Of a stretch of DNA of 24,455 bases, positions 1 through 7,917 are shown in pieces (positions within the stretch are counted from its first letter, which is position 1; each line of letters begins with the position of its first letter). The notes under the pieces were generated by a model. It did no database searches. It had not been told where the DNA came from and saw only the letters and a program-made list of their open reading frames with translations. This DNA comes from Geothermovivens sp964644845. GTDB lineage: Bacteria; Zhuqueibacterota; Zhuqueibacteria; Oleimicrobiales; Geothermoviventaceae. The stretch is taken from NCBI GenBank assembly GCA_964644845.1, contig CAZXXS010000114.1:1-24455 (forward strand), written 5' to 3'. A program made the position numbers and the translations under genes.

Positions 1-79
1 TACTTTGCGGGTTGACGCGCAGACCCTGTTCTGATTGTACGACCGCCTGCTGTTCTCGGCAGGCGTGCCGCTCTCCGCA

Positions 80-205
80 AAGGAGCCGCCTTCAGGCGGC
101 GCTTCTCTCACGCAGTCCGGGGATTGGATCCCCGGGCGGAGGGGTGTTCCCCAATGCCCGTTTACGCCCACAGAAAGGCATCTCCCAATCGCCATTCATT
201 CCGGA
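80..205. repeat. Hairpin repeat module, copy A
   Basis: First of three related modules. It contains a perfect 6-bp hairpin GCCGCC-TTCA-GGCGGC at 85-100 and a perfect 8-bp hairpin CCGGGGAT-TGG-ATCCCCGG at 117-135. A tail follows that resembles the tail of copy B (AAAGGCATCTCC here, AAAGCATCTCC there). Reading frames run through it on both strands, but none has codon structure or a recognisable product. The same arrangement recurs at 537-672 and, degraded, at 846-930. An upstream 7-bp hairpin (CGCCTGC 44-50 with GCAGGCG 59-65) may belong to an earlier partial unit cut by the window edge. Confidence 0.75.
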
Positions 206-312
206 ACGGCCTCTCAGTAAGAACGGAATCGTGCCAGGCGCACCACAGGCTCATTGCGGAGGGGCTTTTGGGACGAGGCGGGTGCTGTGTTGTGCAGGGC
301 ATGTCTTTTCCC

Positions 313-365
313 GCAGCAGAATGAATTCTGCTGCTGAACAATCGTGCGTCCGCCTACGCGGACGC
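313..365. repeat. Paired hairpins between modules A and B
   Basis: Two perfect hairpins stand side by side. The first is GCAGCAGAAT-GA-ATTCTGCTGC (313-334), a 10-bp stem with a GA loop. The second is GCGTCCGC-CTAC-GCGGACGC (346-365), an 8-bp stem with a tetraloop. The first recurs with compensating base changes at 785-806, where the stem is GCAGCGGAGT and the loop is again GA, followed in both places by TGAAC. Covariation between the copies suggests that the fold, rather than the exact sequence, is kept. Confidence 0.75.
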
Positions 366-536
366 GCCTGCGCGGCACCGGCCTCCCGTCCTCTGATCGT
401 CTGGCGGGTCTTCTTGGGCTTCCTGTACGGGGGGGCTGGCGCAGCACAGACGTCTTTTCCGATTGTTGAAGGAAATGTTGGGGACAATTGGAGATGTGGG
501 GATCGAACCGAATGTTACTCACTCGGTGAGCCAGAG

Positions 537-672
537 CCCAAGCCGCCTTCAGGCGGCGCTTCTCTCACGCAGCCCGGGGATTGGATCCCCGGGCGGAGGG
601 GCGTTGCCAAATTTCCATTTAGCTCAGGAGGAAAGCATCTCCAAATCCCCATTCGTCCCCACCTCTCTTTCA
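537..672. repeat. Hairpin repeat module, copy B
   Basis: Second module copy. It has the GCCGCC-TTCA-GGCGGC hairpin at 542-557 and a 9-bp hairpin CCCGGGGAT-TGG-ATCCCCGGG at 573-593. The stretch from the first hairpin to the tail is nearly identical to copy A, while the flanks diverge. The unit lies about 457 bp from copy A and about 305 bp from copy C, so the array is irregular rather than a strict tandem repeat. Confidence 0.75.
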
Positions 673-784
673 GGGATTACGAGATCGCGTGGAGAAGATC
701 GCGACGTAACCCGAACTTCCGACGCTGGGAGGCAGGGTGTGACGTCGCGTTGGCCATGGTCTGGACTCGCGAGCGTTGCTTGTC

Positions 785-806
785 GCAGCGGAGTGAACTC
801 CGCTGC
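785..806. repeat. 10-bp hairpin with GA loop, second copy
   Basis: GCAGCGGAGT-GA-ACTCCGCTGC is a perfect inverted repeat with a 2-base GA loop, matching the architecture of the hairpin at 313-334 with both arms changed together. It precedes module C, as the first copy precedes module B. Confidence 0.7.
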
Positions 807-845
807 TGAACGGTCCCCATGTCGGCCTGCGCACACGCTCATCGG

Positions 846-930
846 CAAGCCGCCTCCAGGCAGCCCCTTTCCCACGTAGCCTGCGGATTGGATCCCCGGA
901 CGGAGCCGGAGGTCCCATCTCTGGGCGTAA
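846..930. repeat. Hairpin repeat module, degraded copy C
   Basis: Third, decayed copy. The GCCGCC hairpin is imperfect here (GCCGCC-TCCA-GGCAGC), and the GGATTGGATCC hairpin is reduced to a 4-bp core at 885-895, although the text around both (ATTGGATCCCCGGACGGAG) is clearly related to copies A and B. No gene is supported between 1 and 1085. Confidence 0.6.
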
Positions 931-964
931 CCCGTAGTGGATCATTCGATCCCGAGCGGAGGTC

Positions 965-993
965 TTGACTTCTCTGTCACAATTACCTATCTT
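965..993 (+). promoter_or_regulatory. Sigma-70-like promoter for the acyltransferase operon
   Basis: A -35 box TTGACT (965-970) and a -10 box TATCTT (988-993) are separated by exactly 17 bases. They match the consensus at 5/6 and 4/6 positions. Transcription would start near position 1000, giving a leader of about 85 bases before the ATG at 1086. Confidence 0.55.
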
Positions 994-1085
994 GCAAGCG
1001 ATTTTGCTGCTGTCCGTGAGGTCGATCCGCGGCAGAAGCTTTTGTTAGCGGAGGCTGTGAGATTTCGCAGGAGGACGGAGGAGAA

Positions 1086-2204
1086 ATGGCGCAGTCCAGT
1101 GTTCAGGTGGCCCCAGTACCGGGACGTGTCGTGTCCATCGACGCCCTGCGAGGGTTCGACATGTTCTGGATCACCGGTGGGGGAGCAATTATCCACGCGC
1201 TGGCGCGGACTTTCCCGGGCGGTTTCACCCACGCCCTCGATGTGCAGTTCCATCACGTCCACTGGGAGGGTTTTCATTTCTACGATCTCATTTTCCCGCT
1301 TTTCATGTTCATTGTTGGTGCGGTGTTGCCATTTTCTCTCACGAAGTACATTGAACGGGGTGGCAAGAAGCGGGTGCTGTACCGTCGCGTCATCAAACGC
1401 ACGGTGTTGTTGATCTTGCTTGGATTGATTTACAACGGTTTGCTGGATTTTCGGTTTGACCACATGCGCTACGCAGGTGTGTTGCAACGGATTGCCCTGG
1501 GGTACTTTTTCGCGGCGTTGATTGTAATCCATTTCAAGCCAAAGGGACAAGCAATCTGGGCGGCGGTTTTGCTGCTCGGTTACTGGGCGATCATGAAATT
1601 TGTCCCCGTTCCTGGTTACGGCGCTGGTGTGCTCACACCGCAGGGCAACCTGGCCGCTTGGATTGACCAGCATTTCCTGCCTGGCCGGTTCTGCTGCTAC
1701 ACCTACGGGGACAACGAAGGGATCATCTCGACGATTCCAGCAATTGTTACTGTGCTGCTGGGGGCATTCGCGGGGCACTGGCTGCGGACGGAGCACAACC
1801 AGAAGAGAAAGGTGCTGGGACTGACCGTCGCAGGCGTGGCGAGTTTGCTGGTCGGGCTCGTCTGGGGGCATTGGTTCCCGATCATCAAGAATCTCTGGAC
1901 CAGCTCGTACGTCCTGTACGCCGGTGGTTGGAGCCTGTTGCTGCTGGCGCTTTTCTACTGGATCATCGACATCAAGGGGTACAGGCGCTGGGCTTTCTTT
2001 TTCATCGTGATCGGCATGAACCCGATCACGATTTACGTGGCTCAGAGACTTTTCGATTTTGGCACCATCGCCAACATTTTCGTGCATGGTTTTATCGACT
2101 ACCTGGGACCGTACCGGCTTCTTTTCTGGGTGCTTTGCGTGGTGGCCGTAAAATGGCTTTTCCTTTACCACCTGTACCGCCAGAAGATTTTCCTGAGGGT
2201 GTAA
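1086..2204 (+). CDS. HGSNAT/NagX-like (DUF5009/DUF1624) membrane acyltransferase
   Basis: A 372-aa multi-pass inner-membrane protein with roughly ten hydrophobic segments. The N-terminal motif SIDALRGFDMFW (residues 17-28) and the H-W-x-G...DLIFPLFMFIVG block (residues 59-78) are hallmarks of the heparan-alpha-glucosaminide N-acetyltransferase-like family. Members are thought to acetylate amino sugars across the membrane using cytoplasmic acetyl-CoA. A later HWFPIIKNLWTSSYVLYAGGW segment is also typical. The ATG follows a strong Shine-Dalgarno (GGAGG, four bases before the start), and a promoter lies at 965-993. The next gene begins 48 bases after the stop, so co-transcription is likely. The precise substrate cannot be read from the sequence; in other bacteria the family often accompanies amino-sugar catabolism, but no such gene is adjacent here. 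Confidence 0.9.
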   Translation: MAQSSVQVAPVPGRVVSIDALRGFDMFWITGGGAIIHALARTFPGGFTHALDVQFHHVHWEGFHFYDLIFPLFMFIVGAVLPFSLTKYIERGGKKRVLYRRVIKRTVLLILLGLIYNGLLDFRFDHMRYAGVLQRIALGYFFAALIVIHFKPKGQAIWAAVLLLGYWAIMKFVPVPGYGAGVLTPQGNLAAWIDQHFLPGRFCCYTYGDNEGIISTIPAIVTVLLGAFAGHWLRTEHNQKRKVLGLTVAGVASLLVGLVWGHWFPIIKNLWTSSYVLYAGGWSLLLLALFYWIIDIKGYRRWAFFFIVIGMNPITIYVAQRLFDFGTIANIFVHGFIDYLGPYRLLFWVLCVVAVKWLFLYHLYRQKIFLRV

Positions 2205-2251
2205 CAGAGCCCGTTTTCCCAACCGGGTGAAAGGGTGCCGGAGGGCGTGGG

Positions 2252-2989
2252 GTGAAGACGAAACAAGAAGCTCTGGTACTGGCCCGGCGTGTTCGGACCA
2301 AGCTCGAGGCAGACGGGGCACTCGCGGCCTGCGCGCTCCTCGAACCGATTCTCCGGAGCCGGACCCGGTTTCCTTTGCTGGAACTTGTTGGCCGAGAGGC
2401 GGTTCGTGGGATGGATCTTTCTCTCGCCGGAGCTTTTCTGGATCAGGTGGCTTCTCTCCGAAGGGAAGGTGGCTGGGTAATCGTCGGGGCGGCTTTGCAG
2501 AAGTGGCTCGACACCTCGCTCATCTGGGCTCTGGGTCGGGCGCGCCGTTATGTGGGCGAGGGAGCCATTTGGTACGCCGCCGACATCCTCGGCGAGAGGG
2601 TCCCGGGGGACGGACTGGTGCGCCGGTTCAACGAAACTGTGGGGCTGCTGACTTTGTGGACTGCGGACCGCAGTCCCTGGGTGAGGCGAGCCTGCGGAGT
2701 GGCCGTACATCACTGGGCTAAACGCGCGCACGGGCATCCCGAGCTGGAGGCGCAGGCCTGTCGCTTGCTCTGTTTGCTCGATCCGTTGTTCGAAGAAACC
2801 GACAGGGCTGCGTTGAAGGGGGTTGGCTGGGGACTGAAAACGCTGGGCAGGTTTTACCCGGGCACCCTGGTGACCTGGTTGGAAGAACAGATCGAGACGA
2901 AACGACGCCATCCCAGAAGGCTGCTCCTGCGCAAGGCATTGACCTACGTCCCACCAGAAGACAGGCAACGGTTTGAGTCGTTCCGGTGA
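2252..2989 (+). CDS. AlkD-like DNA alkylation repair protein (HEAT-like)
   Basis: A 245-aa, all-helical protein fitting the DNA alkylation repair family (PF08713). Family members flip or excise alkylated bases using a superhelix of HEAT-like repeats. Visible features include W107-x3-D111 (IWYAADILGERV), corresponding by position and context to the W/D pair of Bacillus AlkD; the LWTADRSPWVRRAC block (W136, W143, R145, R146); and GWGLKTLGRFYPGTLVTWLEEQ near the C-terminus. The start is GTG, chosen because GGAGGG precedes it and the ORF fills the family length. Its last codons overlap the next start in a GTGA arrangement (GTG 2986-2988, TGA 2987-2989), so translation of the two is coupled. Catalytic activity is inferred; some HEAT-like relatives bind DNA without glycosylase activity. 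Confidence 0.8.
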   Translation: MKTKQEALVLARRVRTKLEADGALAACALLEPILRSRTRFPLLELVGREAVRGMDLSLAGAFLDQVASLRREGGWVIVGAALQKWLDTSLIWALGRARRYVGEGAIWYAADILGERVPGDGLVRRFNETVGLLTLWTADRSPWVRRACGVAVHHWAKRAHGHPELEAQACRLLCLLDPLFEETDRAALKGVGWGLKTLGRFYPGTLVTWLEEQIETKRRHPRRLLLRKALTYVPPEDRQRFESFR

Positions 2990-4128
2990 AGCTTACCTTC
3001 GAGGAGACCGAAGTCCGACGCGTTGTCAACGTGCGTCGCCACGCCGACGGTTGGTTCTGGGATCGCTACAGTGCCCTGCCGTACGTTGGCTGCTCCAGTG
3101 GCTGCGCTTTCTGCTACTTACGCAGCAGGCGCTACCTTCGCGGGCGGTCCCCCGGGGAATTCGCAACCGTCATCCGTGTCAAAATCAACGCCGCGGAAAG
3201 GCTCCGGCGAGAACTCGGACGCCTGGAACCGGACGTCATCCTGTGCGGGGATTGGCAGCAGCCCGCTGAAAACCGCTACCGGCTTTCCCGGGAAATGTTG
3301 AAGGGCGTTCTTGACGCCGGTTTCCCACTCCTGGTAGTCGAACGTTCGCCCCTCCTTGTGCGGGATCGGGACTTGCTGCTTGAGATTCACCACCGAGCCC
3401 ACGTGACCGTCCTTTTCAGCCTGAGCAGTTTGGATCCAAAGGTCAAGCGCGTGTTTGAGCCCAGAAGTCCTGGCGTACGCCAGCGTCTCCAGGCAATGCG
3501 CACACTGGCGGAAAGTGGCATTCAGGTCGGTTTGGCTCTGATGCCTATTTTCCCGCACATCAGTACCGAGACCTCTTTGCGACAGGTGATCACCGCTGCG
3601 CGCGACCACGGCGCTAGCTGTGTGGTGGCCGGTGTCCTCACGATGGAAGACATCCAGGCCGAATGGACTTTGCACGCCCTGGAGGGTGGTTGGCCGGAAC
3701 TTGTCCCGATGTGGCAGCGGCTCTACGGGTTGGGTAGGACCGGGGAAGCAACAGGCCAGGCCCACCGTAATTCAGCGCAACTGCGGGCGTTCAGCATTCA
3801 GGTGGCGCGTACTGTGCGGGAAATCTGCCAACAAGTCGGGCTTCCCGATCGACTACCGCGGCCGGTTTGGCAAAAAGAGCGTGCGACTAACCGGCGCCTG
3901 GCTGAGTACTTTCACAACCGCGCCTACACACTTGAGTTGGAGCAGGCCAGCCGTTACCGGATTTGGGCTTACCGGAAGGCCGCCTGGAGCGTGGACGAAT
4001 GTCGCGAAGATTTAGGGCGTTTGGTGCGAGAAGGGGGCGAGACAGCGTTGCGAGTCTTGCCTGCACTCGGGCCGTCTCTTGCGCGGGAGGCGATCGGCTG
4101 GTTGAGGGAAGCAGGTGAGCTCGCCTGA
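2986..4128 (+). CDS. SPL-family radical SAM protein (spore photoproduct lyase-like, COG1533)
   Basis: A 380-aa radical SAM enzyme. The iron-sulfur motif C36-SSG-C40-AF-C43 has the C-x3-C-x2-C spacing and sits early in the chain, as in the SplB/Rv2578c group. It is followed by a (beta/alpha)-type core: DVILCGDWQQPAE, then LLVVERSPLLVRD, then HVTVLFSLSSLDPKVKRVFEPRSPGVRQRLQAM, the last block being strongly diagnostic of this group. The GTG start overlaps the AlkD-like stop by four bases. Spore photoproduct lyase itself reverses UV thymine dimers, but most homologues in non-sporulating bacteria have no proven substrate. Its coupling to a DNA-repair-like gene favours, but does not prove, a nucleic-acid substrate. 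The next gene converges from the opposite strand. Confidence 0.85.
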   Translation: MKLTFEETEVRRVVNVRRHADGWFWDRYSALPYVGCSSGCAFCYLRSRRYLRGRSPGEFATVIRVKINAAERLRRELGRLEPDVILCGDWQQPAENRYRLSREMLKGVLDAGFPLLVVERSPLLVRDRDLLLEIHHRAHVTVLFSLSSLDPKVKRVFEPRSPGVRQRLQAMRTLAESGIQVGLALMPIFPHISTETSLRQVITAARDHGASCVVAGVLTMEDIQAEWTLHALEGGWPELVPMWQRLYGLGRTGEATGQAHRNSAQLRAFSIQVARTVREICQQVGLPDRLPRPVWQKERATNRRLAEYFHNRAYTLELEQASRYRIWAYRKAAWSVDECREDLGRLVREGGETALRVLPALGPSLAREAIGWLREAGELA

Positions 4129-4312
4129 TTTCACGGTACCGCACGAACCTTCCGGCCCGCGGAGAATGCACGCCGGAACGCCAGCGGGGGCTGCCGCTCC
4201 TGGAAAGAACTTCTCAGAGTGCCAAATGGGGTGCAGGGTCTTCACTCAGCGGACAGTAGCCGGACTCGACCGGGACGGACGGAGCGAAATGCATGCGGGG
4301 AAACGGAGCGAA

Positions 4313-4353
4313 AAGGGGCTTGAAGCAGGAAATTAACGTGAGCTTCTCCCCTT
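4313..4353 (-). terminator. Likely terminator of the envelope pair
   Basis: An interrupted stem of AAGGGG (4313-4318) with CCCCTT (4348-4353) and inner GAAGC (4322-4326) with GCTTC (4342-4346). On the minus strand the descending arm ends in CCCC followed by TTTT, 40 bases past the barrel gene's stop. It lies between two converging genes. The stem has internal loops and the T-run is short, so this is a moderate call. Confidence 0.45.
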
Positions 4354-4393
4354 CCGGGGCACACTTTGGAGACCCCTCGTTCTCGGATCTGGA

Positions 4394-5695
4394 TCAGAAC
4401 GAGAACTTCAAGCTTGTCCCGAAGTAGAGGCCTCGCTGCTGGGGCGGCAAGAAGCCGCCCACGCCACCAAGAGCGAAGTCCCACTTGAAAGCGCCCAGGT
4501 GCAGGCCAAAACCGAAACTCGGTCGGAAGCCTTTACCTCCTCCAAGAGCCACACCGAGCCGGAATGGCAAAACCGCAAGGACACGTTTTTCGGCTCCCAA
4601 AGCCAGCTCCGGGGTTGTCGAGGCTCCAAAACGATTCCGCAGGTACTGGTGGTAATCCGCTGCCAGGAGGAAGCCTCTCCAGCGCGTGGCCACACCGACC
4701 ACCAGTTCAGGCGGAAGGGATGTACCGAAGGACGGAATGCTGTAGGTTGTGTCCTGCTTGTCAAAAAGTTCGTCAGGACCGAGGTCTTCCAGGGCGTAGA
4801 CATTGACCGAATCCCCAACGAAACGCAGCACGGCTTCTTCGGTTTGCTGTGTCCAATTGATGTGGCTGGCCAGCGAAAGCAACGCTGCTCCGAAGCGCAC
4901 GTTACCTCTTCTGGCGGCTACACCAAGGTCGAGAGAAAAACCGTTTCCACCGAGGCCGGTCCGGCCAACGAGCTCCGATTTCACGGCGGACTGGTAATCA
5001 ACAACCACGCGGCCAGTGCTGCGAATGATTTCGGCGTACCCAATGCCGCCCACGTAGTTGAAAGTGCCGCCTACGGCGAAATCGTCAAAGTAAACCAGTC
5101 TCAAGGGCTGTCCGTAGGACAGGCCGAGCTTTGCGTAGGCCACTCCACCTCCTCGCGGAGCCAAATCGTACGTTTTACCCACATCGATGCCCTGCAAAAC
5201 GATCCGGAAGAGGTCTTTTGGCAAGGCCCCGGCCAGGGAGGCTGACGCCGAAAGAGACACAGCGAAGCGCTTGATGCGCACTCCAAACAGCTGGATGTCG
5301 GCCTGACTTCTGGCCTCGAGCCCACTGTCGGGAATGTGTGCGAGAATGTCCTCCTTTTCGGAAGTGTCCAGAGAGTCGCCGTTGTAACGGTTGTAAAAAC
5401 CGATGGACACTGTGCTGTTGTGCACGATCATTCCGACGTCGAAAATTCGGAACCCGAAGGTGCCGCTACCAGGCATTCCCAGGCTTGCTGGATTGATCCC
5501 GACGGCGTCGAGCCCGCTTGCCACCGCAACCTGGGCTGACCCCATGCCGACCCCGCGTGTGGTTAGCGTTCCCGACGCAACGGCTGTGGTCCACGTCGCC
5601 AACAACCCTGCCATCAGCAGAAGAGATGCCAGAGACAGCAACCCCCCGCTTTTGATCCCCTGACCTCCACACGTAGAGTCTCGAAAACCCTTCAC
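4394..5695 (-). CDS. PorV/UPF0164-like outer-membrane beta-barrel protein
   Basis: A 433-aa secreted beta-barrel. After an export signal (hydrophobic stretch LLSLASLLLMAGLLATW ending in AVASG), the mature protein opens with TRGVGMGSAQVAVASGLDAVGINPASLG, the N-terminal signature of PorV/UPF0164-type barrels. Alternating glycine- and aromatic-rich strands follow to the end, and the last residue is Phe (SLKFSF), as is usual for barrels inserted by the BAM complex. I chose the GTG start at 5695 because GAGGA stands seven bases upstream; ATG starts at 5725 and 5809 are possible but lack a ribosome site. It lies 143 bases downstream of the large lipoprotein gene on the same strand. Cargo or partner is unknown; some PorV homologues serve type IX secretion, but no T9SS gene is visible here. 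Confidence 0.75.
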   Translation of the reverse strand: MKGFRDSTCGGQGIKSGGLLSLASLLLMAGLLATWTTAVASGTLTTRGVGMGSAQVAVASGLDAVGINPASLGMPGSGTFGFRIFDVGMIVHNSTVSIGFYNRYNGDSLDTSEKEDILAHIPDSGLEARSQADIQLFGVRIKRFAVSLSASASLAGALPKDLFRIVLQGIDVGKTYDLAPRGGGVAYAKLGLSYGQPLRLVYFDDFAVGGTFNYVGGIGYAEIIRSTGRVVVDYQSAVKSELVGRTGLGGNGFSLDLGVAARRGNVRFGAALLSLASHINWTQQTEEAVLRFVGDSVNVYALEDLGPDELFDKQDTTYSIPSFGTSLPPELVVGVATRWRGFLLAADYHQYLRNRFGASTTPELALGAEKRVLAVLPFRLGVALGGGKGFRPSFGFGLHLGAFKWDFALGGVGGFLPPQQRGLYFGTSLKFSF

Positions 5696-5838
5696 AGATG
5701 GTTCCTCACTTAGCAATTCCGACATTCCGGCAACACAAGCTGCTGAGAACCGCCGGTTCGCTTCGGCTTGTCTTGACTTGATTGTCAGAGCAACAGCTCT
5801 GTTGCACATCCCACACCCAGGTGAAACGTGCCCTGGAC

Positions 5839-7917
5839 TCAGTTGCCTTCGTCGTCTTCCGGATCAACGGTGAAAGACACACTGCCCAGGGCCCGCACGT
5901 GGATGTAGTCGTCAGCCGTCAGCACAGCAATTTGTCCGTGGGTCCCCGGGATGTGGACCTCAACACCGGAAATGATCGGGTCTGAACCGAAGAAAGCGAT
6001 TTCCTGATCCGTGAGGTCGAGATTGATCTTGTCGGTACTGGCCGCAGCAACGCGTCCGGTGCTGGTAAGTTGAGCGAGGGAAACCGAAATTGGGCCCACG
6101 CGTACATCGGGTTTCGTGTAAAGTGAGGTCGTGTCGCGTGCAAAGTAGAGCGTAACCGAGGCCCCGACGGGCAAGTGGTTTTCGATTTCGGCCTGGAGTC
6201 GGAGCTGATGCAGATTCCTCACCAAATCCTCCCGCTCGCTCCCGTCGATTTCCAGCGTGTCCGGTTTGGCCTTGGTCGTTTGCTCCGGAATCGCGACGGC
6301 GAGCGGTGCACGAAATGCGACCGTCGACTGAATCCAATCGTTTTCCGAAACATGACCCACGACGCCGGATTGGCCAACCTGGATTTCTCCGGTAACCGTG
6401 ATTTCTTCCGGCAGTGAGTTCATGAATTCGATCAGTCCCGGGGTCTCTGGGCCCAGGACGAAGTTCTCTTCCAGCACCTGGCCGATTTGAGCCGCGTGGA
6501 GCTGCGGATGAATCTCGAAATGCGTCACCTCTCCAGCCCGATTTTTCCCTTCCACACGAATGTCCGCTTTTGCCGGAATGCCAAGCGTGTGTTGCACGTA
6601 GAGCTCAAGTGTGACTTCGCCGAATCGAAGGGAGTCCAGGTGCTCCGGGATCGAGACGTGTTTGCTCACCGGTTCGAGCTCAATCTGGACGTTTCCCAGT
6701 TCGCCAGTGATTTGCGAGAAAACAATTTCTTCTGTTCGAATTTCTGCCGCCACCTTGTCTGTGGCGTAAAGGTGGACGAAGTTGTCACCGGTGTTCTCGG
6801 TGTCGAAAGCCCAGTTGAAGTGCAAGGCCTGGTACCCCGGCAGGGCGAAGTCTCCCGGCTTCAGGGTGTAACCATCCAGCACAATCGTTTGACTGGTGAA
6901 CTGACGTGCTGGTAGGTTCAAAACGCCGCGCAGCGGAGTGCCGTCGCGCTGGAAATCCGGGAGTTCGTACGCGATCGTGGCGTTGATTGGCAGGTCATTT
7001 TGGATGGAAATGGTGATCCGGCCGCGCTTCACCGTCGCCGACCGCACAGCCACGCTGTCCTGGATGGGAAACGTGTCTTTGTGCTCCACGTGTTGTGTGG
7101 GGATTTTTGCCACCGCCTCGGCGACTTTGAGATTGTACACGTACACCTTCACGGTGAACCCCCAACTCGGGTCGATGGCTACTTTCTGCCCATCAGTACC
7201 GGGGGATGCTCCGGCCACTTCCACGTACAGCTGGGTCGGGATGACGTGGCCCGTCAGGTCAATGCTTTCCGTCACCCGACCGTAAGGCGGCACCTGGGCT
7301 GTGTAATCGATCACCTCGAGAACCTCGCCATCCGGCGAATTCGCGTGGATCTTCGCCGTCAACGGCTTGTCCGGCAAAACGCCGAGTGGGATCGGCAGGT
7401 TGTTGTCGATTGTAATTTCGAGAGTCCCGCTCGCCAGCTTCACGTACTGGAAGGTCTCGAAAGGCTCGACGGCCTTGGGGGGGACAGCGAAGTCGAACCC
7501 CGGAATTTCTGTTTCCTGGCCTGCAGGGATATTCTGGGCCGGTGGGTAAATTTCTGCCAACGAAATACTTACTTTCCCCGTGTCCGGAGCCGTGACCGTG
7601 AAGTTCCCCAGTTCGGCTTCAAATCTCCGGTCGATTCCGTCAATCTTGAGCCGTTCTCCAACTTCGTAGCGACTCAATTCCTTCTCGATTTGAAGGCCGA
7701 CAACGCCGTCCTGGTCGATGAAGATCTTGTCGTTGTCGCCAAGCAGATCCTGCACGGTGAAAGTCTTGTCGATCAACGGAATGGCCAGTTTGGTCTCCCA
7801 CTTGGGGGCCACCGGCTTTTCAACGCTGCAGGCGACGACGAAGCTCAAAGCAAGTAAAGGAACCAACCAGGCGAGCGACAGGGTGCGACGGTACGAGACG
7901 TCAACGTTGGGGATCAT
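5839..7917 (-). CDS. Large lipoprotein of unknown function, beta-rich
   Basis: Not recognised as a named family. The 692-aa product begins with a charged segment (YRR), a hydrophobic core and a lipobox VVAC with Cys30, so it should be lipid-anchored. The rest is rich in short beta strands. Several passages look alike in style (FTVTAPDTGKVSISLAEI, GRITISIQNDLPINATIAYEL, LRLQAEIENHLPVGASVTLYFAR), consistent with repeated beta-sandwich domains in which 'N-(D/H)-LP' recurs. The C-terminus is acidic (DPEDDEGN). I chose the ATG at 7917 because AGGAAG precedes it; a GTG six codons upstream is the alternative. It is followed on the same strand by the PorV-like barrel, so the two may form an outer-membrane complex, which is inference. 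A hairpin GCAACAG-CT-CTGTTGC (5790-5805) lies between them. Confidence 0.7.
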   Translation of the reverse strand: MIPNVDVSYRRTLSLAWLVPLLALSFVVACSVEKPVAPKWETKLAIPLIDKTFTVQDLLGDNDKIFIDQDGVVGLQIEKELSRYEVGERLKIDGIDRRFEAELGNFTVTAPDTGKVSISLAEIYPPAQNIPAGQETEIPGFDFAVPPKAVEPFETFQYVKLASGTLEITIDNNLPIPLGVLPDKPLTAKIHANSPDGEVLEVIDYTAQVPPYGRVTESIDLTGHVIPTQLYVEVAGASPGTDGQKVAIDPSWGFTVKVYVYNLKVAEAVAKIPTQHVEHKDTFPIQDSVAVRSATVKRGRITISIQNDLPINATIAYELPDFQRDGTPLRGVLNLPARQFTSQTIVLDGYTLKPGDFALPGYQALHFNWAFDTENTGDNFVHLYATDKVAAEIRTEEIVFSQITGELGNVQIELEPVSKHVSIPEHLDSLRFGEVTLELYVQHTLGIPAKADIRVEGKNRAGEVTHFEIHPQLHAAQIGQVLEENFVLGPETPGLIEFMNSLPEEITVTGEIQVGQSGVVGHVSENDWIQSTVAFRAPLAVAIPEQTTKAKPDTLEIDGSEREDLVRNLHQLRLQAEIENHLPVGASVTLYFARDTTSLYTKPDVRVGPISVSLAQLTSTGRVAAASTDKINLDLTDQEIAFFGSDPIISGVEVHIPGTHGQIAVLTADDYIHVRALGSVSFTVDPEDDEGN

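Noticed and set aside
480..545. Possible tRNA: GGTTCGATCCCC on the minus strand near 500-511 and an AGCTCAGGAGG word near 623
   Set aside because: The T-arm-like stem does not pair, the two words lie on opposite strands, and no acceptor stem or anticodon arm can be drawn.
12..945. Long open frames on both strands through the 5' repeat region
   Set aside because: They translate the hairpin repeats, have no ribosome site, and give low-complexity peptides in several frames at once.
987..2321. 444-codon minus-strand frame
   Set aside because: It is antisense to the membrane acyltransferase, whose motifs and hydrophobic pattern are clear, and it has no recognisable domain.
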